Part shown: one piece after another, positions 33,841-43,558 of the stretch
Layout of the letters: each line of letters begins with the position of its first letter
Position numbering within the stretch: the first letter of the stretch is position 1
Assembly: GCA_039985655.1 (NCBI GenBank)
Contig: JBDWSF010000003.1
Coordinates: 1-64,000, forward strand
Source of the DNA: Postechiella sp039985655
Lineage (GTDB): Bacteria; Bacteroidota; Bacteroidia; Flavobacteriales; Flavobacteriaceae
Direction: 5' to 3'
Length of the DNA stretch: 64,000 bases
The notes under the pieces: generated by a model
Told to the model about the DNA's origin: nothing
The model's database searches: none
The model's input: the letters and a program-made list of their open reading frames with translations, nothing else
Translations under genes and position numbers: made by a program

Positions 33841-35394
33841 ATGAGTGTTGTTTTTAATGATTTCGAAATTCAAAAAGCGTTAACTACATTAAATGTAGAA
33901 CAAATAAATGAAGGAACCTCTACAGGGAAACATCGTTTTTCTAGCGGACCTAGTATTGAAAGTTATTCGCCAGTTGATGGGCAATTAATAGGTAAGGTAA
34001 AAACTACCACTGAAGATGATTATAAAAAAGTGATGGAAGCAGCTACAAGCGCTTTTAAAATTTGGCGGACTAAGCCAGCTCCACTACGTGGAGAAATTGT
34101 ACGCCAGTTTGGTGATAAATTAAGAGAAAGAAAAGAAGCTTTAGGAAAGCTTGTCTCTTATGAAATGGGTAAAAGTTACCAAGAAGGTTTAGGTGAGGTT
34201 CAAGAAATGATTGATATCTGCGATTTTGCTGTTGGTCTATCACGTCAGCTTCACGGATTAACGATGCATTCGGAAAGACCAGGGCATCGTATGTACGAAC
34301 AATATCATGCACTTGGTGTAGTTGGTATTATTTCAGCATTTAATTTTCCTGTAGCTGTTTGGGCATGGAATACGGCTTTAGCATGGATTTGCGGTGATGT
34401 TTGCGTTTGGAAACCAAGCGAAAAAACACCATTATGTGGTATTGCTTGTCAAAATATCGCTGCTGAGGTTTTAGCAGAAAATAATTTGCCTGAAGGAATT
34501 TCGTGTTTAATTAATGGTGATTATAAAGTGGGCGAGTTTATGACGAAAGATACTCGAATTCCATTAATTTCAGCAACAGGGTCTACCCGAATGGGGAAAA
34601 TTGTAGCTAAAGAAGTTGCGGGACGTTTAGGGAAGTCGTTATTAGAATTAGGAGGAAATAATGCCATTATAGTAACACCAGATGCCGATATAAAAATGAC
34701 AGTTATTGGTGGTGTTTTTGGAGCTGTTGGTACAGCAGGACAACGTTGTACATCTACTAGGCGAATCATTATTCATGAATCTGTTTATGATAAAGTTAAA
34801 ACAGCTATAGTTGATGCTTATAAGCAATTACGTGTAGGTAACCCGTTAGATGAAAACAATCACGTAGGCCCATTAATTGATACCGACGCCGTAAATATGT
34901 ATAATACGGCTCTAGAAAAAGTAGTTGAAGAAGGTGGGAATATTATTGTTGATGGTGCCGTTTTAGAGGGTGAAGGTTATGAGAGTGGATGTTATGTTAA
35001 ACCAGCCATTGCTGAAGCACAACCCGAATTTAAAATTGTGCAACATGAAACTTTTGCGCCAGTTTTATATCTATTAAAATATTCTGGAGAACTTGAAAAT
35101 GCGATTGCCATTCAAAATGAAGTAGCACAAGGATTATCGTCTGCAATTATGACGAATAATTTACGCGAAGCAGAACGTTTCTTATCGGTTGGAGGTTCCG
35201 ATTGTGGAATAGCAAATGTAAATATTGGAACATCTGGTGCCGAAATTGGTGGTGCTTTTGGTGGCGAAAAAGATACTGGAGGCGGTAGAGAGTCTGGATC
35301 TGATGCTTGGAAAGTGTATATGCGTCGTCAAACAAATACGATAAATTATACTACTGAGTTGCCATTATCTCAGGGTATAAAGTTTGATTTGTAA
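33841..35394 (+). CDS. ALDH7-type aldehyde dehydrogenase (aminoadipate-semialdehyde dehydrogenase-like)
   Basis: A 517-residue NAD-dependent aldehyde dehydrogenase with the catalytic cysteine in AGQRCTST (about residue 303) and the general-base glutamate in LLELGGNNA. The features FSSGPSIESYSPVDGQ and GTSGAEIGGAFGGEKDTGGG suggest the ALDH7/antiquitin group, which oxidises alpha-aminoadipate semialdehyde in lysine breakdown. I chose the ATG at 33841 because the 19 codons from 33784 lack the family's sequence and lie within an AT-rich leader. It is a single gene followed by a strong terminator. Confidence 0.9.
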   Translation: MSVVFNDFEIQKALTTLNVEQINEGTSTGKHRFSSGPSIESYSPVDGQLIGKVKTTTEDDYKKVMEAATSAFKIWRTKPAPLRGEIVRQFGDKLRERKEALGKLVSYEMGKSYQEGLGEVQEMIDICDFAVGLSRQLHGLTMHSERPGHRMYEQYHALGVVGIISAFNFPVAVWAWNTALAWICGDVCVWKPSEKTPLCGIACQNIAAEVLAENNLPEGISCLINGDYKVGEFMTKDTRIPLISATGSTRMGKIVAKEVAGRLGKSLLELGGNNAIIVTPDADIKMTVIGGVFGAVGTAGQRCTSTRRIIIHESVYDKVKTAIVDAYKQLRVGNPLDENNHVGPLIDTDAVNMYNTALEKVVEEGGNIIVDGAVLEGEGYESGCYVKPAIAEAQPEFKIVQHETFAPVLYLLKYSGELENAIAIQNEVAQGLSSAIMTNNLREAERFLSVGGSDCGIANVNIGTSGAEIGGAFGGEKDTGGGRESGSDAWKVYMRRQTNTINYTTELPLSQGIKFDL

Positions 35395-35413
35395 ATAACC
35401 ATTATAAATATAT

Positions 35414-35454
35414 AGTACAAAAACCGTTTCGTAATGAAACGGTTTTTTTGTACT
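35414..35454 (+). terminator. Intrinsic terminator after the ALDH gene
   Basis: AGTACAAAAACCGTTTC, loop GTAAT, then GAAACGGTTTTTTTGTACT, a long stem with a run of seven T. It is 20 bp past the stop codon. Confidence 0.9.
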
Positions 35455-35531
35455 TTCAATTTCAAGATGTTAAACCTTTTTAAATAACTAGGGTCTAAGT
35501 GTTTACAACGACAATCTAAATAAGGTGTAAA

Positions 35532-36908
35532 ATGAAAGAGAAACATATTCAACATTTATATTGGCGCGTGGGTTTTGGTATTTTACCAACAGAGTTAAAA
35601 GCATTGTCTAAAAAGAAGAAAAAAGATATCGTTAATAGTCTTTTAGATGCTTCTAATACTATAACGCCCTTAACAGTAGATACTTCTGAAATCGAAGCTT
35701 TATTAAATTATTCTCAAGAAAACAAGAAGGAGAATAGAATGAAAATTCAAAAAATAAGTAGAGAAAAAGCTAAAGAATTAAATATTGCTTGGGTTGATAG
35801 GTTGTCTAATACAGACGAAATATTAAGAGAGAAAATGACCTTGTTTTGGGCAAATCACTTTGTATGTAAAGACAATAATTTTTTGTTTTCTCAAAATTTT
35901 CATAACACCTTGAGAAAACACGCTTTAGGTAATTTTAAAGATTTTGTAGTCGCTATTTCTCAGGAAGCAGCTATGACTAAATATTTAAATACTAAACAAA
36001 ATAAAAAACAAAAGCCCAACGAGAATTTTGCTAGAGAACTTATGGAGTTATTTACTCTTGGTGTGGGCAATTATACCGAGGATGACATAAAAGAAAGCGC
36101 AAAAGCATTTACAGGATATGGTCATAATTTAAAAGGCGAATTTGTTTTAAGAACGCGTCAGCATGATGAAGGTAATAAAATATTTTTTGGCAAAACGGGT
36201 AATTTTTCAGGTGAAGATATTATCGGCATCATTTTAGAAGAAAAGCAATGCGCTAAATATATTTGCGAAAAAGTATATCGTTATTTTGTAAATGAAAATT
36301 TAGATGAAGCTCATATAAACCAAATGGTTGAAACATTTTATCCGAATTACGATATTAAAGAATTGATGCGTTTTGTTTTGGTTTCAGATTGGTTTTACGA
36401 TGAAAACAATATAGGCACAAAAATAAAGTCGCCTATAGAGTTTTTAGTAGGCATACAAACCACGGTACCATTCCATTTTGAAAACAATAAACGGTTATTG
36501 TATCTCCAAAAAGTATTAGGGCAAATATTATTAAATCCACCTAATGTGGCAGGTTGGAAAGGAGGGAAAAGCTGGATTGATAGTAATACCATTGTGCTTC
36601 GGTTAAAGCTACCATCTTTATTGTTAAACAATGCTTATATCTCAAAAGCAAAAATAGGAGAAGCGGACAATGTAGAAGTTCAAAAAGCGATGTTTAAAAA
36701 ACGTTATGGTAAATATTATCAAGCCAATGCCAATTGGGAAGCTTTTAATACACGCTATAAAGACGTTGAGATTGATAAGTTGGATGCGTATTTATTGTCG
36801 TGCGATATGAATCCTGAAGCGATTAGCTATCTAAATTCGTTAGCAAAAGTATCAAAACAAGAATACTGTATACAAGTAATGTCTCTCCCAGAATATCAAA
36901 TGTGTTAA
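35532..36908 (+). CDS. DUF1800 protein
   Basis: A 458-residue protein with the DUF1800 pattern: HLYWRVGFGI at the start, LREKMTLFWANHFV near residue 100, ENFARELMELFTLGVGNYTE, and VAGWKGGKSWI toward the end. The function is unknown. Members are almost always encoded directly before a DUF1501 protein, as here (3-bp gap), so the two are probably one export-linked system. No signal peptide is evident on this one. Confidence 0.88.
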   Translation: MKEKHIQHLYWRVGFGILPTELKALSKKKKKDIVNSLLDASNTITPLTVDTSEIEALLNYSQENKKENRMKIQKISREKAKELNIAWVDRLSNTDEILREKMTLFWANHFVCKDNNFLFSQNFHNTLRKHALGNFKDFVVAISQEAAMTKYLNTKQNKKQKPNENFARELMELFTLGVGNYTEDDIKESAKAFTGYGHNLKGEFVLRTRQHDEGNKIFFGKTGNFSGEDIIGIILEEKQCAKYICEKVYRYFVNENLDEAHINQMVETFYPNYDIKELMRFVLVSDWFYDENNIGTKIKSPIEFLVGIQTTVPFHFENNKRLLYLQKVLGQILLNPPNVAGWKGGKSWIDSNTIVLRLKLPSLLLNNAYISKAKIGEADNVEVQKAMFKKRYGKYYQANANWEAFNTRYKDVEIDKLDAYLLSCDMNPEAISYLNSLAKVSKQEYCIQVMSLPEYQMC

Positions 36909-36910
36909 TT

Positions 36911-38101
36911 ATGAATAGAAGAAAATTTTTAAAGAATTCGACGTTAGCAAGTAGCTTATTTTTTGTTCCTAGCTTTGTAAAAGCATTTGAAGAAGTGGCT
37001 AGTAGTAGCCTTGGCTATAAACGATTAGTCATCATTCAGCTTTCTGGTGGAAATGACGGTTTAAATACGGTAATTCCGTTTAGAAACGATTTGTATTATA
37101 AAGAACGACCAACATTAGGGCTCTTAAAAAAAGATATTATAAAAGTAACTGACGAAGTTGGTTTTCATTCCAGTTTAACGCCATTAAAACGTTTGTATGA
37201 CGAAGGAAATCTTACGGTAATTAATAATGTTGGGTATCCAAACCCTAACAGGTCACATTTTAGATCCACCGATATTTGGCATACCGCAACCGATTCTAAT
37301 ACATATTTGCAAAGCGGATGGATTGGGCGTTATTTAGATAATTATGCAAAGAAACCCTATAGTGCCATCGAGATAGACGAAAGTTTATCGCTTGCCATGA
37401 AAGGTGAAACCATGAATGCTATAGCTACGCAAGACCCCAAGGCGTTTTATAATTTAGCGAAAGACCCTTATTTTAAAGGCATACATAGTCATCAAACCGA
37501 TGCACATTTAAGTGATCATAATTTAGGCTATTTATATAAAACAATGATTGCAGCAGAGTCTTCTGCCAAACATATTTACGAAACCAGTAAAACGTTCTCT
37601 TCTAAAAAAGAATATCCAAATAATAAGTTTGGTAAGCAGTTAAAAACGACAGCTAGTTTTATTAACTCAGGACTAGATACCAAAGTGTTTTACGGATCCT
37701 TAGGTGGTTTCGATACACACGTCAATCAATTAGCAACTCAAAAAAAGTTGTTAAGTGTTTATGCAGATAGCATGGAAGCTTTTGTACAAGATTTAAAAGA
37801 TAATGGTACGTTTAAAGATACTTTAATTTTAACATTTTCTGAATTTGGAAGGCGTGTAAAACAGAATGCAAATATAGGTACAGACCATGGTACGGCTAAT
37901 AACGTGTTTATTATTGGCGATCAATTAAAAAAGCAAGGACTGTATAATAATATGAGTAGTTTAAGTGATTTAGATGCTAACGGCGATTTAAAATTCGAAA
38001 TAGATTTTAGAACTATTTATGCCACTGTATTAGATAAATGGTTAGAAGTCGATGATAAAAAAGTACTTAATAAATCGTTTAAACAGTTGGATTTTATTTA
38101 A
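36911..38101 (+). CDS. DUF1501 protein with Tat-like signal
   Basis: A 396-residue protein that begins MNRRKFLKNSTLASSLFFVP, a twin-arginine-type signal (RRKFLK), then a sulfatase-like alkaline-phosphatase-fold domain (IIQLSGGNDGLNTVIP, NRSHFRSTDIW, TFSEFGRRVKQN, GTDHGTANNVF). The family has unknown activity but keeps metal-site-like residues. I chose the ATG at 36911; a GTG at 36902 is in frame but overlaps the upstream stop. It is translated with the DUF1800 gene. Confidence 0.9.
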   Translation: MNRRKFLKNSTLASSLFFVPSFVKAFEEVASSSLGYKRLVIIQLSGGNDGLNTVIPFRNDLYYKERPTLGLLKKDIIKVTDEVGFHSSLTPLKRLYDEGNLTVINNVGYPNPNRSHFRSTDIWHTATDSNTYLQSGWIGRYLDNYAKKPYSAIEIDESLSLAMKGETMNAIATQDPKAFYNLAKDPYFKGIHSHQTDAHLSDHNLGYLYKTMIAAESSAKHIYETSKTFSSKKEYPNNKFGKQLKTTASFINSGLDTKVFYGSLGGFDTHVNQLATQKKLLSVYADSMEAFVQDLKDNGTFKDTLILTFSEFGRRVKQNANIGTDHGTANNVFIIGDQLKKQGLYNNMSSLSDLDANGDLKFEIDFRTIYATVLDKWLEVDDKKVLNKSFKQLDFI

Positions 38102-38107
38102 AATAAT

Positions 38108-38217
38108 TTGGAAGTTACCGCAAGTGGCGAGTTTTCTGCCTGTCTTGGGCGGATACGAAAACTATATCTTTTTAAAACCCGTCATTGAGGGAGGTACGAC
38201 TGCGGCAATCTGTTAAA
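38108..38217 (+). repeat. Degenerate copy E of the dispersed intergenic repeat
   Basis: It has GAAGTTACCGCAAGTGGCGAG at the left, ACTATATCTTTTTAAAA in the middle as in copy B, and GCGGCAATCTGTTAA at the right. The ends resemble the consensus but have diverged. It lies between the convergent DUF1501 and lipase genes. Confidence 0.5.
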
Positions 38218-38349
38218 CCCTGGTTTTTAAGTCAAATTCAATACTTTTAAAGTTTTAAAAGTGATTCCGTTCAATCTCTTAGGTTTGTTTGTGTTTTAAA
38301 TTTAAGATTTTTTATTTTTGGAGAGTTGGTTTAGTGTGTTCGTGTATGT

Positions 38350-39411
38350 TTAGTTATCCATGTTACAGTTTTTAGGTTTTAAACAAGAACAGCCATGTCC
38401 TTGATCGCTAATATCTCGTTCTAGAACCTTATCGGAACTATTTAATTCATGCTTAACTGCACTTATGTAGTATTTTATCCTGTGAAATTTATCAAATAGC
38501 GAAGAGAAGGAAAATTGCTCATGAAATTTATATTGGAAAAATGTTTCATCTTCTCTCTGAATTTTTGGGACTAGATAGTTTTTGTCATCATAATCATAGC
38601 ATATTCTATGAAATTTGCCTATATGTTGCATGTTCTTTCTGCAATATCTGGTGAAACGTGTTATGTAATCTGAATTGTTAACTATATCGTAAGTTACCCC
38701 ATAAATTGAAGGGTCGCTCTTCATCAAAATGGCTTCATAATTTGAAATAGCTAAAGGAGGTGCAAAATTATAACAACCTTTGAAGTTATAATTATTTGCT
38801 TTTAAGGGATTAATAAACATAGAGGCTAACGCTGCTCCTAAGGAATGACCAGTCAAATATATTGGGAAGGTATTTACCGATTTATTATTCTGCTTTTTAA
38901 TGAGAATATCTATTTTTTTAAATAGTTGATTTTCTTCTATTACACTACTTAAGGATTTTCTAAATCCACCATGACCTGATGGGATATGCTTATATCTATT
39001 ACTGTTTATTGTATCCTTTCTGTTACTATATAAAAAAAACTTGGAATCTGTTATTAAATCCTTTCCACCAGCTGTTCCTCGAAAAGAAATAATCATAAAT
39101 TTTTTAGTGCAGAATAATAAAATTTCTGTATCTGTATCCGTATTTGAAATGAAATTATATTCAATTCTGGAATTTGGGTATTTTGAATTGAGGGCTTTTA
39201 TGAAGGATTTAATTGAATCTTCATTTTCATAAACAATGTTAGATAAATGAGCATTATACACTGCCGTTTTTTGATTGTATTTACTAAAATCTAATAAAAA
39301 ATTTTGAGGATTTAAATCGTCAATTACTTCATCATTGAATACTTCATCATTATTCTGAGAATATACACAAATTGATAAAAAGCAAATTATTGATACTAAT
39401 ATGTTTTTCAT
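38350..39411 (-). CDS. Secreted class 3 lipase-like protein
   Basis: A 353-residue alpha/beta hydrolase with a signal peptide (MKNILVSIICFLSICVYSQ). The nucleophile elbow is LTGHSLGAALAS (S190) and the class 3 lipase oxyanion strand is IISFRGTAGG near residue 110. A conserved late histidine candidate lies in the HEQFSF/HRIKYY region. The C-terminus carries a cysteine-rich tail (GHGCSCLKPKNC). It probably hydrolyses acylglycerols or similar esters outside the cytoplasm. No T9SS sorting domain is seen. It is a single gene. Confidence 0.82.
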   Translation of the reverse strand: MKNILVSIICFLSICVYSQNNDEVFNDEVIDDLNPQNFLLDFSKYNQKTAVYNAHLSNIVYENEDSIKSFIKALNSKYPNSRIEYNFISNTDTDTEILLFCTKKFMIISFRGTAGGKDLITDSKFFLYSNRKDTINSNRYKHIPSGHGGFRKSLSSVIEENQLFKKIDILIKKQNNKSVNTFPIYLTGHSLGAALASMFINPLKANNYNFKGCYNFAPPLAISNYEAILMKSDPSIYGVTYDIVNNSDYITRFTRYCRKNMQHIGKFHRICYDYDDKNYLVPKIQREDETFFQYKFHEQFSFSSLFDKFHRIKYYISAVKHELNSSDKVLERDISDQGHGCSCLKPKNCNMDN

Positions 39412-39776
39412 GAGTTACTTGGTATCTTTAATTAAACATAACTTTCAAGGATATGAAATCGTTTCAATGTTTTGTATCCTGTGTTAAACAGAAATAGTTG
39501 TTTTTTCTGACAAAACCAAACGATGTGTTAATTTGTAGAAAATTAAACAGTTGATAACGATAGAGTTATGTGTATGGTCAAATTATAGGAATTACTAGTG
39601 CGAAACGTCTGTTATAGATAAATAGTTAAACTAAAGCCATAAAAAAACCTTGCTCCAAAACATTTAAAAATGTTAGAAACAAGGTAGTATGTAAAATGAT
39701 TAATAGCAACGCAAAAGTAATTGTTTTTTGTATACAAAATTGAGTTAAAAAGTTAAATTATTAACAAATGTTAACC
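39412..39776. other. 365-bp gap
   Basis: It contains the lipase upstream region with a weak inverted repeat (AGGATA ... TATCCT at about 39449-39481) and the terminator of the AlbA_2 gene at 39641-39685. Nothing coding and no RNA gene is recognised. Confidence 0.6.
39641..39685 (-). terminator. Intrinsic terminator of the AlbA_2 protein gene
   Basis: On the minus strand CCTTG ... CAAGG closes an inner ACATTT/AAATGT stem and is followed by a run of seven T, about 95 bp past the stop. Confidence 0.65.
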
Positions 39777-40910
39777 TTAACTGTATTTTACTTTTCTTAA
39801 AACTCGTATAGATTCTTTGTAAAGGCTATATATTTCTGGGCTGTATGCTTTAATATAAGGTTTTGCTTCGGTGAGTTTATCTATGGCTTCGTGAAATAAA
39901 TTTAAATAACAAATTAGATACGTTGCGGGTAAGTTTTTTAAATCTAAAGCTTCATTTTTTGTAAATGCCACCCCTTTTTTTAGTTTTTCTAAAAGCGCAT
40001 TATTGTTGTTGTAAATGTGATGTAATGTTCTTTTATCGAATTGAGGTGCTTCAAATAAAAGCTTAGAGTCTATAGTGTAACTCGCATTGTTTTCAAACCG
40101 AATAGTTGTTTCTTCTAAAGGATAATATTTGAATGTATTTTGAAATCCCAAGGTTACATATTCTATAATTGTAAAGCTATCTTCATTAAAACTAATAGAG
40201 ACTTCATCTAAGGCCGAAAAGAATAGTCGAACCTGTTCGTTAATAAGTTCAATATCAACTCTAGAAAAGAAAGTCTCATTTTTAATACTCTTTTTTTGTC
40301 CTGCCCAACATACTACAAAATACTCTTTAAAAACCTTGTATTGCGGATTGAAATCTACACGGTTATTCATAAAATCGAATACACCATTTAAAGTGTGCTC
40401 AATGTTATTCTGAGCATGGTTTTCAATAGCCTCAACAATTTTTGAGTTTACATCTTTTATTTCAACATCGAAAACCTTGGGCATACTGATGCTACCGTCT
40501 CTAAAAAAGACCGATCCACCGTAATATTTCCAAATATTTTTTCTTAGCGAGGTGATGTTGTCAATAGGTCTAATGGTTACTAACCCAACAACTTTATCGT
40601 CTGGTAAATGCGGAAACGGAATGTTTTCGTATTGTACGATTGGCGGATGACTTAAGTAAGCATTAATGAGGTTTTGTATTTTGCTATCATCAAAAAAATC
40701 GACTCCAATAACGTTGTTGTCTTCATCTTCAACACCAATAACGATATACGAATTGTTTTTAGGGTTGCTATTGGAAAGCGCACAAACATGTTTTAAAAAC
40801 TTTGCTTTGCCTTCTTTGTGGCTAATATCAATTTTACGCTTTTTGTCATAAAAACTGTTCTCATCATTATGAGCTAGTAAGTGTTTTATGAGAAGGCGTT
40901 TGTTGATCAT
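39777..40910 (-). CDS. AlbA_2 (Schlafen-type) DNA-binding-domain protein
   Basis: A 377-residue protein. Residues about 10-120 form the AlbA_2 domain (formerly AAA_4), recognised from FLKHVCALSNSNP, NSYIVIGVEDEDNNVIGVD and the following sheet. The remaining 250 residues match nothing I know and have no membrane segment. AlbA_2 proteins are putative nucleic-acid-binding or transcription regulators with unknown targets. It stands alone, with its own terminator. Confidence 0.75.
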   Translation of the reverse strand: MINKRLLIKHLLAHNDENSFYDKKRKIDISHKEGKAKFLKHVCALSNSNPKNNSYIVIGVEDEDNNVIGVDFFDDSKIQNLINAYLSHPPIVQYENIPFPHLPDDKVVGLVTIRPIDNITSLRKNIWKYYGGSVFFRDGSISMPKVFDVEIKDVNSKIVEAIENHAQNNIEHTLNGVFDFMNNRVDFNPQYKVFKEYFVVCWAGQKKSIKNETFFSRVDIELINEQVRLFFSALDEVSISFNEDSFTIIEYVTLGFQNTFKYYPLEETTIRFENNASYTIDSKLLFEAPQFDKRTLHHIYNNNNALLEKLKKGVAFTKNEALDLKNLPATYLICYLNLFHEAIDKLTEAKPYIKAYSPEIYSLYKESIRVLRKVKYS

Positions 40911-41011
40911 CTGGATATTGTCTATTTCTTATTTTTATTATTTATTCAAGCCTAATCAAATTTAGAACCCTTACGATTAGAGTTTTTAAGATAGTTAATG
41001 AATTTTGAAAG

Positions 41012-41341
41012 TTAATTAATAAGTGCTTCTGCTTGAGTATTTAATTTATGATAAGTTGTTTCGTCGATGTGATTTCGTTTAAAACATCGTAATAATTGCG
41101 ATTTACTCTCACAGCATGAACCTCTAGAGTAACTCAAAAACATAATAAACTCTTTATTTCCACCTCTTCCAAAACCTCCAGCGATATTATCCATTATCGA
41201 ACCCGAAGAACCGTTTATTTGTTCTCTTAATTTATAATCTTTATTGAGTGTAGTATTTATAATAATTTCCCAAATAGCATCACAAAATGGGCTAGCTTCT
41301 TTGTAAACCTCTAAGCTTTCAAATGATTGATGATGAGCCAT
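41012..41341 (-). CDS. Four-helix-bundle protein (23S rRNA-intervening-sequence type)
   Basis: A 109-residue member of the S23/IVP family: FESLEVYKEASPF, YKLREQINGSSGSIMDNIAGG and GNKEFIMFLSYSRGSCCE are the conserved helices. The family was first found encoded inside 23S rRNA intervening sequences, but stand-alone chromosomal copies such as this are very common in Bacteroidota, and their role is unknown. It appears to end a little early compared with typical members (about 115-125 residues). The upstream SDR gene is on the same strand. Confidence 0.88.
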   Translation of the reverse strand: MAHHQSFESLEVYKEASPFCDAIWEIIINTTLNKDYKLREQINGSSGSIMDNIAGGFGRGGNKEFIMFLSYSRGSCCESKSQLLRCFKRNHIDETTYHKLNTQAEALIN

Positions 41342-41373
41342 ATAGCTTGAATAAAAAATAAAAATAAATAATA

Positions 41374-41421
41374 TTCAACTTTGGTAAATAAATCTATATA
41401 GATTTATTTACCAAAGTTGAA
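41374..41421. repeat. Perfect 48-bp palindrome overlapping the SDR stop codon
   Basis: All 24 base pairs of 41374-41397 with 41398-41421 are complementary, with no spacer. The right half encodes the SDR C-terminus (STLVNKSI) and the SDR stop codon (plus-strand 41394-41396) sits just left of the dyad centre. On the minus strand a T-rich tract follows, so the RNA could act as a terminator. Confidence 0.9.
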
Positions 41422-42146
41422 CTTGCCTGCGCCGTACAAAAAACTAAAACATCCGCAATATTAACATGTGGTGGCCTAGATACTGCAAAATAAATAATAT
41501 CAGCAACATCTTTAGCTTGCAGTGCCTTAAAACCTGTATACACAGAATCGGCTTTTTTATCACCTTTAAAACGCACTTTTGAAAACTCGGTTTCTACCAA
41601 GCCTGGGTTTACAGATCCTACTTTAATACCAAATGGATTTAAATCTATTCGCATACCCTCGGTAATTGCTAAAACAGCATGTTTACTGCCACAATACACA
41701 TTGCCTTTTGGGTATACTTCTTTTCCTGCGGACGAACCAATATTGATAATATGACCAGATTTACGCGCCGTCATTTGCGGAATTATGGCTTTACTAACGT
41801 ATAGCAACCCTTTTACGTTAATATCCATCATGGCATCCCAATCATCTAAACTTCCATTTTGAATAGGGTCTAAACCATGAGCGTTTCCTGCGTTATTTAT
41901 TAAAATGTCAATGTGTTTAAAATCTTCGGGTAACGATTCAATGGCATTAAGCGTGGCTTCTTTATCGCGAACGTCAAAACTTAAAATATGTACATTGGTA
42001 AGTCGCCCTAAAGCTTCTTGAATGGTGGTTAATCTATTTAATCGTCTTCCACATAATACCAAATTAATACCTTGTTTTGCAAATTCGTAAGCTGTTGCTT
42101 CTCCTATGCCGCTAGTTGCACCCGTTATTAGAGCTGTTTTTGTCAT
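41394..42146 (-). CDS. Short-chain dehydrogenase/reductase
   Basis: A 250-residue classical SDR with the nucleotide-binding TGATSGIGEATA, the NNAG motif (LINNAGNAHG), a catalytic serine in INIGSSAGK and the YxxxK pair YCGSKHA. It resembles YdfG-type serine/3-hydroxy acid dehydrogenases. R36-R37 (LCGRRLNR) in the second strand favours NADP. The last eight codons and the stop lie inside a perfect palindrome. Confidence 0.9.
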   Translation of the reverse strand: MTKTALITGATSGIGEATAYEFAKQGINLVLCGRRLNRLTTIQEALGRLTNVHILSFDVRDKEATLNAIESLPEDFKHIDILINNAGNAHGLDPIQNGSLDDWDAMMDINVKGLLYVSKAIIPQMTARKSGHIINIGSSAGKEVYPKGNVYCGSKHAVLAITEGMRIDLNPFGIKVGSVNPGLVETEFSKVRFKGDKKADSVYTGFKALQAKDVADIIYFAVSRPPHVNIADVLVFCTAQASSTLVNKSI

Positions 42147-42446
42147 TTATTCTATATTTTTTTAATATAATTGATGTATAAAAATACTTAAAACAAGTTT
42201 AATAAACAGGAGTTGATATTAAATTGTAGGTAATATTTATTCCTCTATTTTTTATTGCGATTTTTCATGCTAAAAGCGATTCTTTACTTTTTTTATGAAA
42301 ATCTTAGGAGATTTATTAATAAAATGCCGAATTCATTGATAAAGCGCTCTTTTTTTTAACCAATTTTTAACATCATATAAATAAAATTTTTAACAAATTG
42401 CACTGCTCAAATAAGAACAGTATATTCGAGCTTTTAAAAATATAAA
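42147..42446. other. 300-bp divergent promoter region
   Basis: AT-rich divergent region between the SDR and moxR genes. It contains the probable moxR promoter at 42398-42428. No coding frame, RNA gene or repeat is recognised. Confidence 0.6.
42398..42428 (+). promoter_or_regulatory. Probable promoter of the moxR-bat operon
   Basis: TTG at 42398-42400, a 20-bp spacer and TATATTCG at 42421-42428 match the Bacteroidota -33/-7 pattern (TTG/TAnnTTTG) with one mismatch. It ends 18 bp before the moxR start. Confidence 0.5.
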
Positions 42447-43451
42447 ATGATGGAAGAGACAGGTACAATTGATATCAAGACAATTAACGAAAAGATAGAG
42501 AAAGAGAGCGCTTTTGTTGATTTACTTACATTCGAGATGAATAAAGTAATCGTGGGTCAAAAACACATGGTCGAACGTTTGCTTATTGGTCTTTTAGGAC
42601 GAGGACATATTTTGTTAGAAGGTGTGCCAGGATTAGCAAAAACCTTAGCGATTAATACGCTTGCAAAGGCGGTAGATGGTAGTTTTAGTCGAATTCAGTT
42701 TACACCAGATTTATTACCTGCCGATGTTACAGGGACATTGATTTACAACATGAAGTTGAGTGATTTTTCTATTAAAAAAGGACCAATTTTTGCAAACTTT
42801 GTTTTGGCAGATGAGATTAATAGAGCGCCTGCAAAAGTGCAATCGGCTTTATTAGAGGCGATGCAAGAAAAACAAGTGACTATTGGTGACGAAACATTTA
42901 TATTAGAAAAGCCGTTTTTAGTAATGGCAACTCAAAATCCTGTAGAACAAGAAGGAACATATCCATTACCAGAAGCACAGATTGACCGTTTTATGCTAAA
43001 AACAGTTATAGATTACCCAAAGATTGACGAGGAGCAGATGATTATGAGAGCGAATCTTAAAGGGTCTTGGGAAAAAGTAAACCCTGTAGTTTCTGTGGCG
43101 CAAATTATAAGAGCTCAAGAAGTTGTAAGAGAGGTTTACATGGACGAAAAGATAGAGAAATATATATTAGATATTATTTTTGCAACGCGTTACCCAGAAA
43201 AATATGGACTTGGAGATTTAAAACCTTTAATTTCTTTTGGAGCTTCACCCCGTGGAAGTATTAATTTAGCAACAGCAGCTAAATGTTACGCCTTTATTAA
43301 GCGAAGAGGTTACGTTATTCCAGAAGATGTCCGTGCTATAGTTCATGATGTTTTAAGGCATAGGATTGGTATTACTTACGAAGCGGAAGCAGAAAATGTA
43401 ACATCAGAAGATATCATTAATAAAATTGTAAATGTCATAGAAGTACCATAA
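42447..43451 (+). CDS. MoxR-family AAA+ ATPase
   Basis: A 334-residue AAA+ ATPase with Walker A GVPGLAKT (residues 59-66), Walker B FVLADEINRA, and sensor regions (MATQNPVEQEG, ASPRGSINLA). MoxR proteins act as chaperones that assemble or activate VWA-domain partners by metal insertion. Here it leads the operon encoding DUF58, BatA and BatB, all with VWA domains. It is cytosolic and of normal length. Confidence 0.94.
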   Translation: MMEETGTIDIKTINEKIEKESAFVDLLTFEMNKVIVGQKHMVERLLIGLLGRGHILLEGVPGLAKTLAINTLAKAVDGSFSRIQFTPDLLPADVTGTLIYNMKLSDFSIKKGPIFANFVLADEINRAPAKVQSALLEAMQEKQVTIGDETFILEKPFLVMATQNPVEQEGTYPLPEAQIDRFMLKTVIDYPKIDEEQMIMRANLKGSWEKVNPVVSVAQIIRAQEVVREVYMDEKIEKYILDIIFATRYPEKYGLGDLKPLISFGASPRGSINLATAAKCYAFIKRRGYVIPEDVRAIVHDVLRHRIGITYEAEAENVTSEDIINKIVNVIEVP

Positions 43452-43558
43452 AAAGAGTTTTCAGTATTCAGTCTCAGTAAGCAATTGCCTACTGCGACTG
43501 AATATTTGTATAATTGACTCAACGGTTTATTGATAACTGAAAACTGTTTACTGAATAG
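43452..43558 (+). repeat. Low-complexity inverted-repeat spacer between moxR and the DUF58 gene
   Basis: GTTTTCAGT (about 43457-43465) pairs with ACTGAAAAC (about 43534-43542). A nested ATTCAGTC/GACTGAAT stem lies inside. Such CAGT-rich words recur in flavobacterial spacers, but I cannot assign a function. Confidence 0.5.

Noticed and set aside
39412..39776. Possible small RNA or tRNA in the gap
   Set aside because: No cloverleaf, no CCA end and no T-loop word was found. The only clear structure is the terminator of the AlbA_2 gene.
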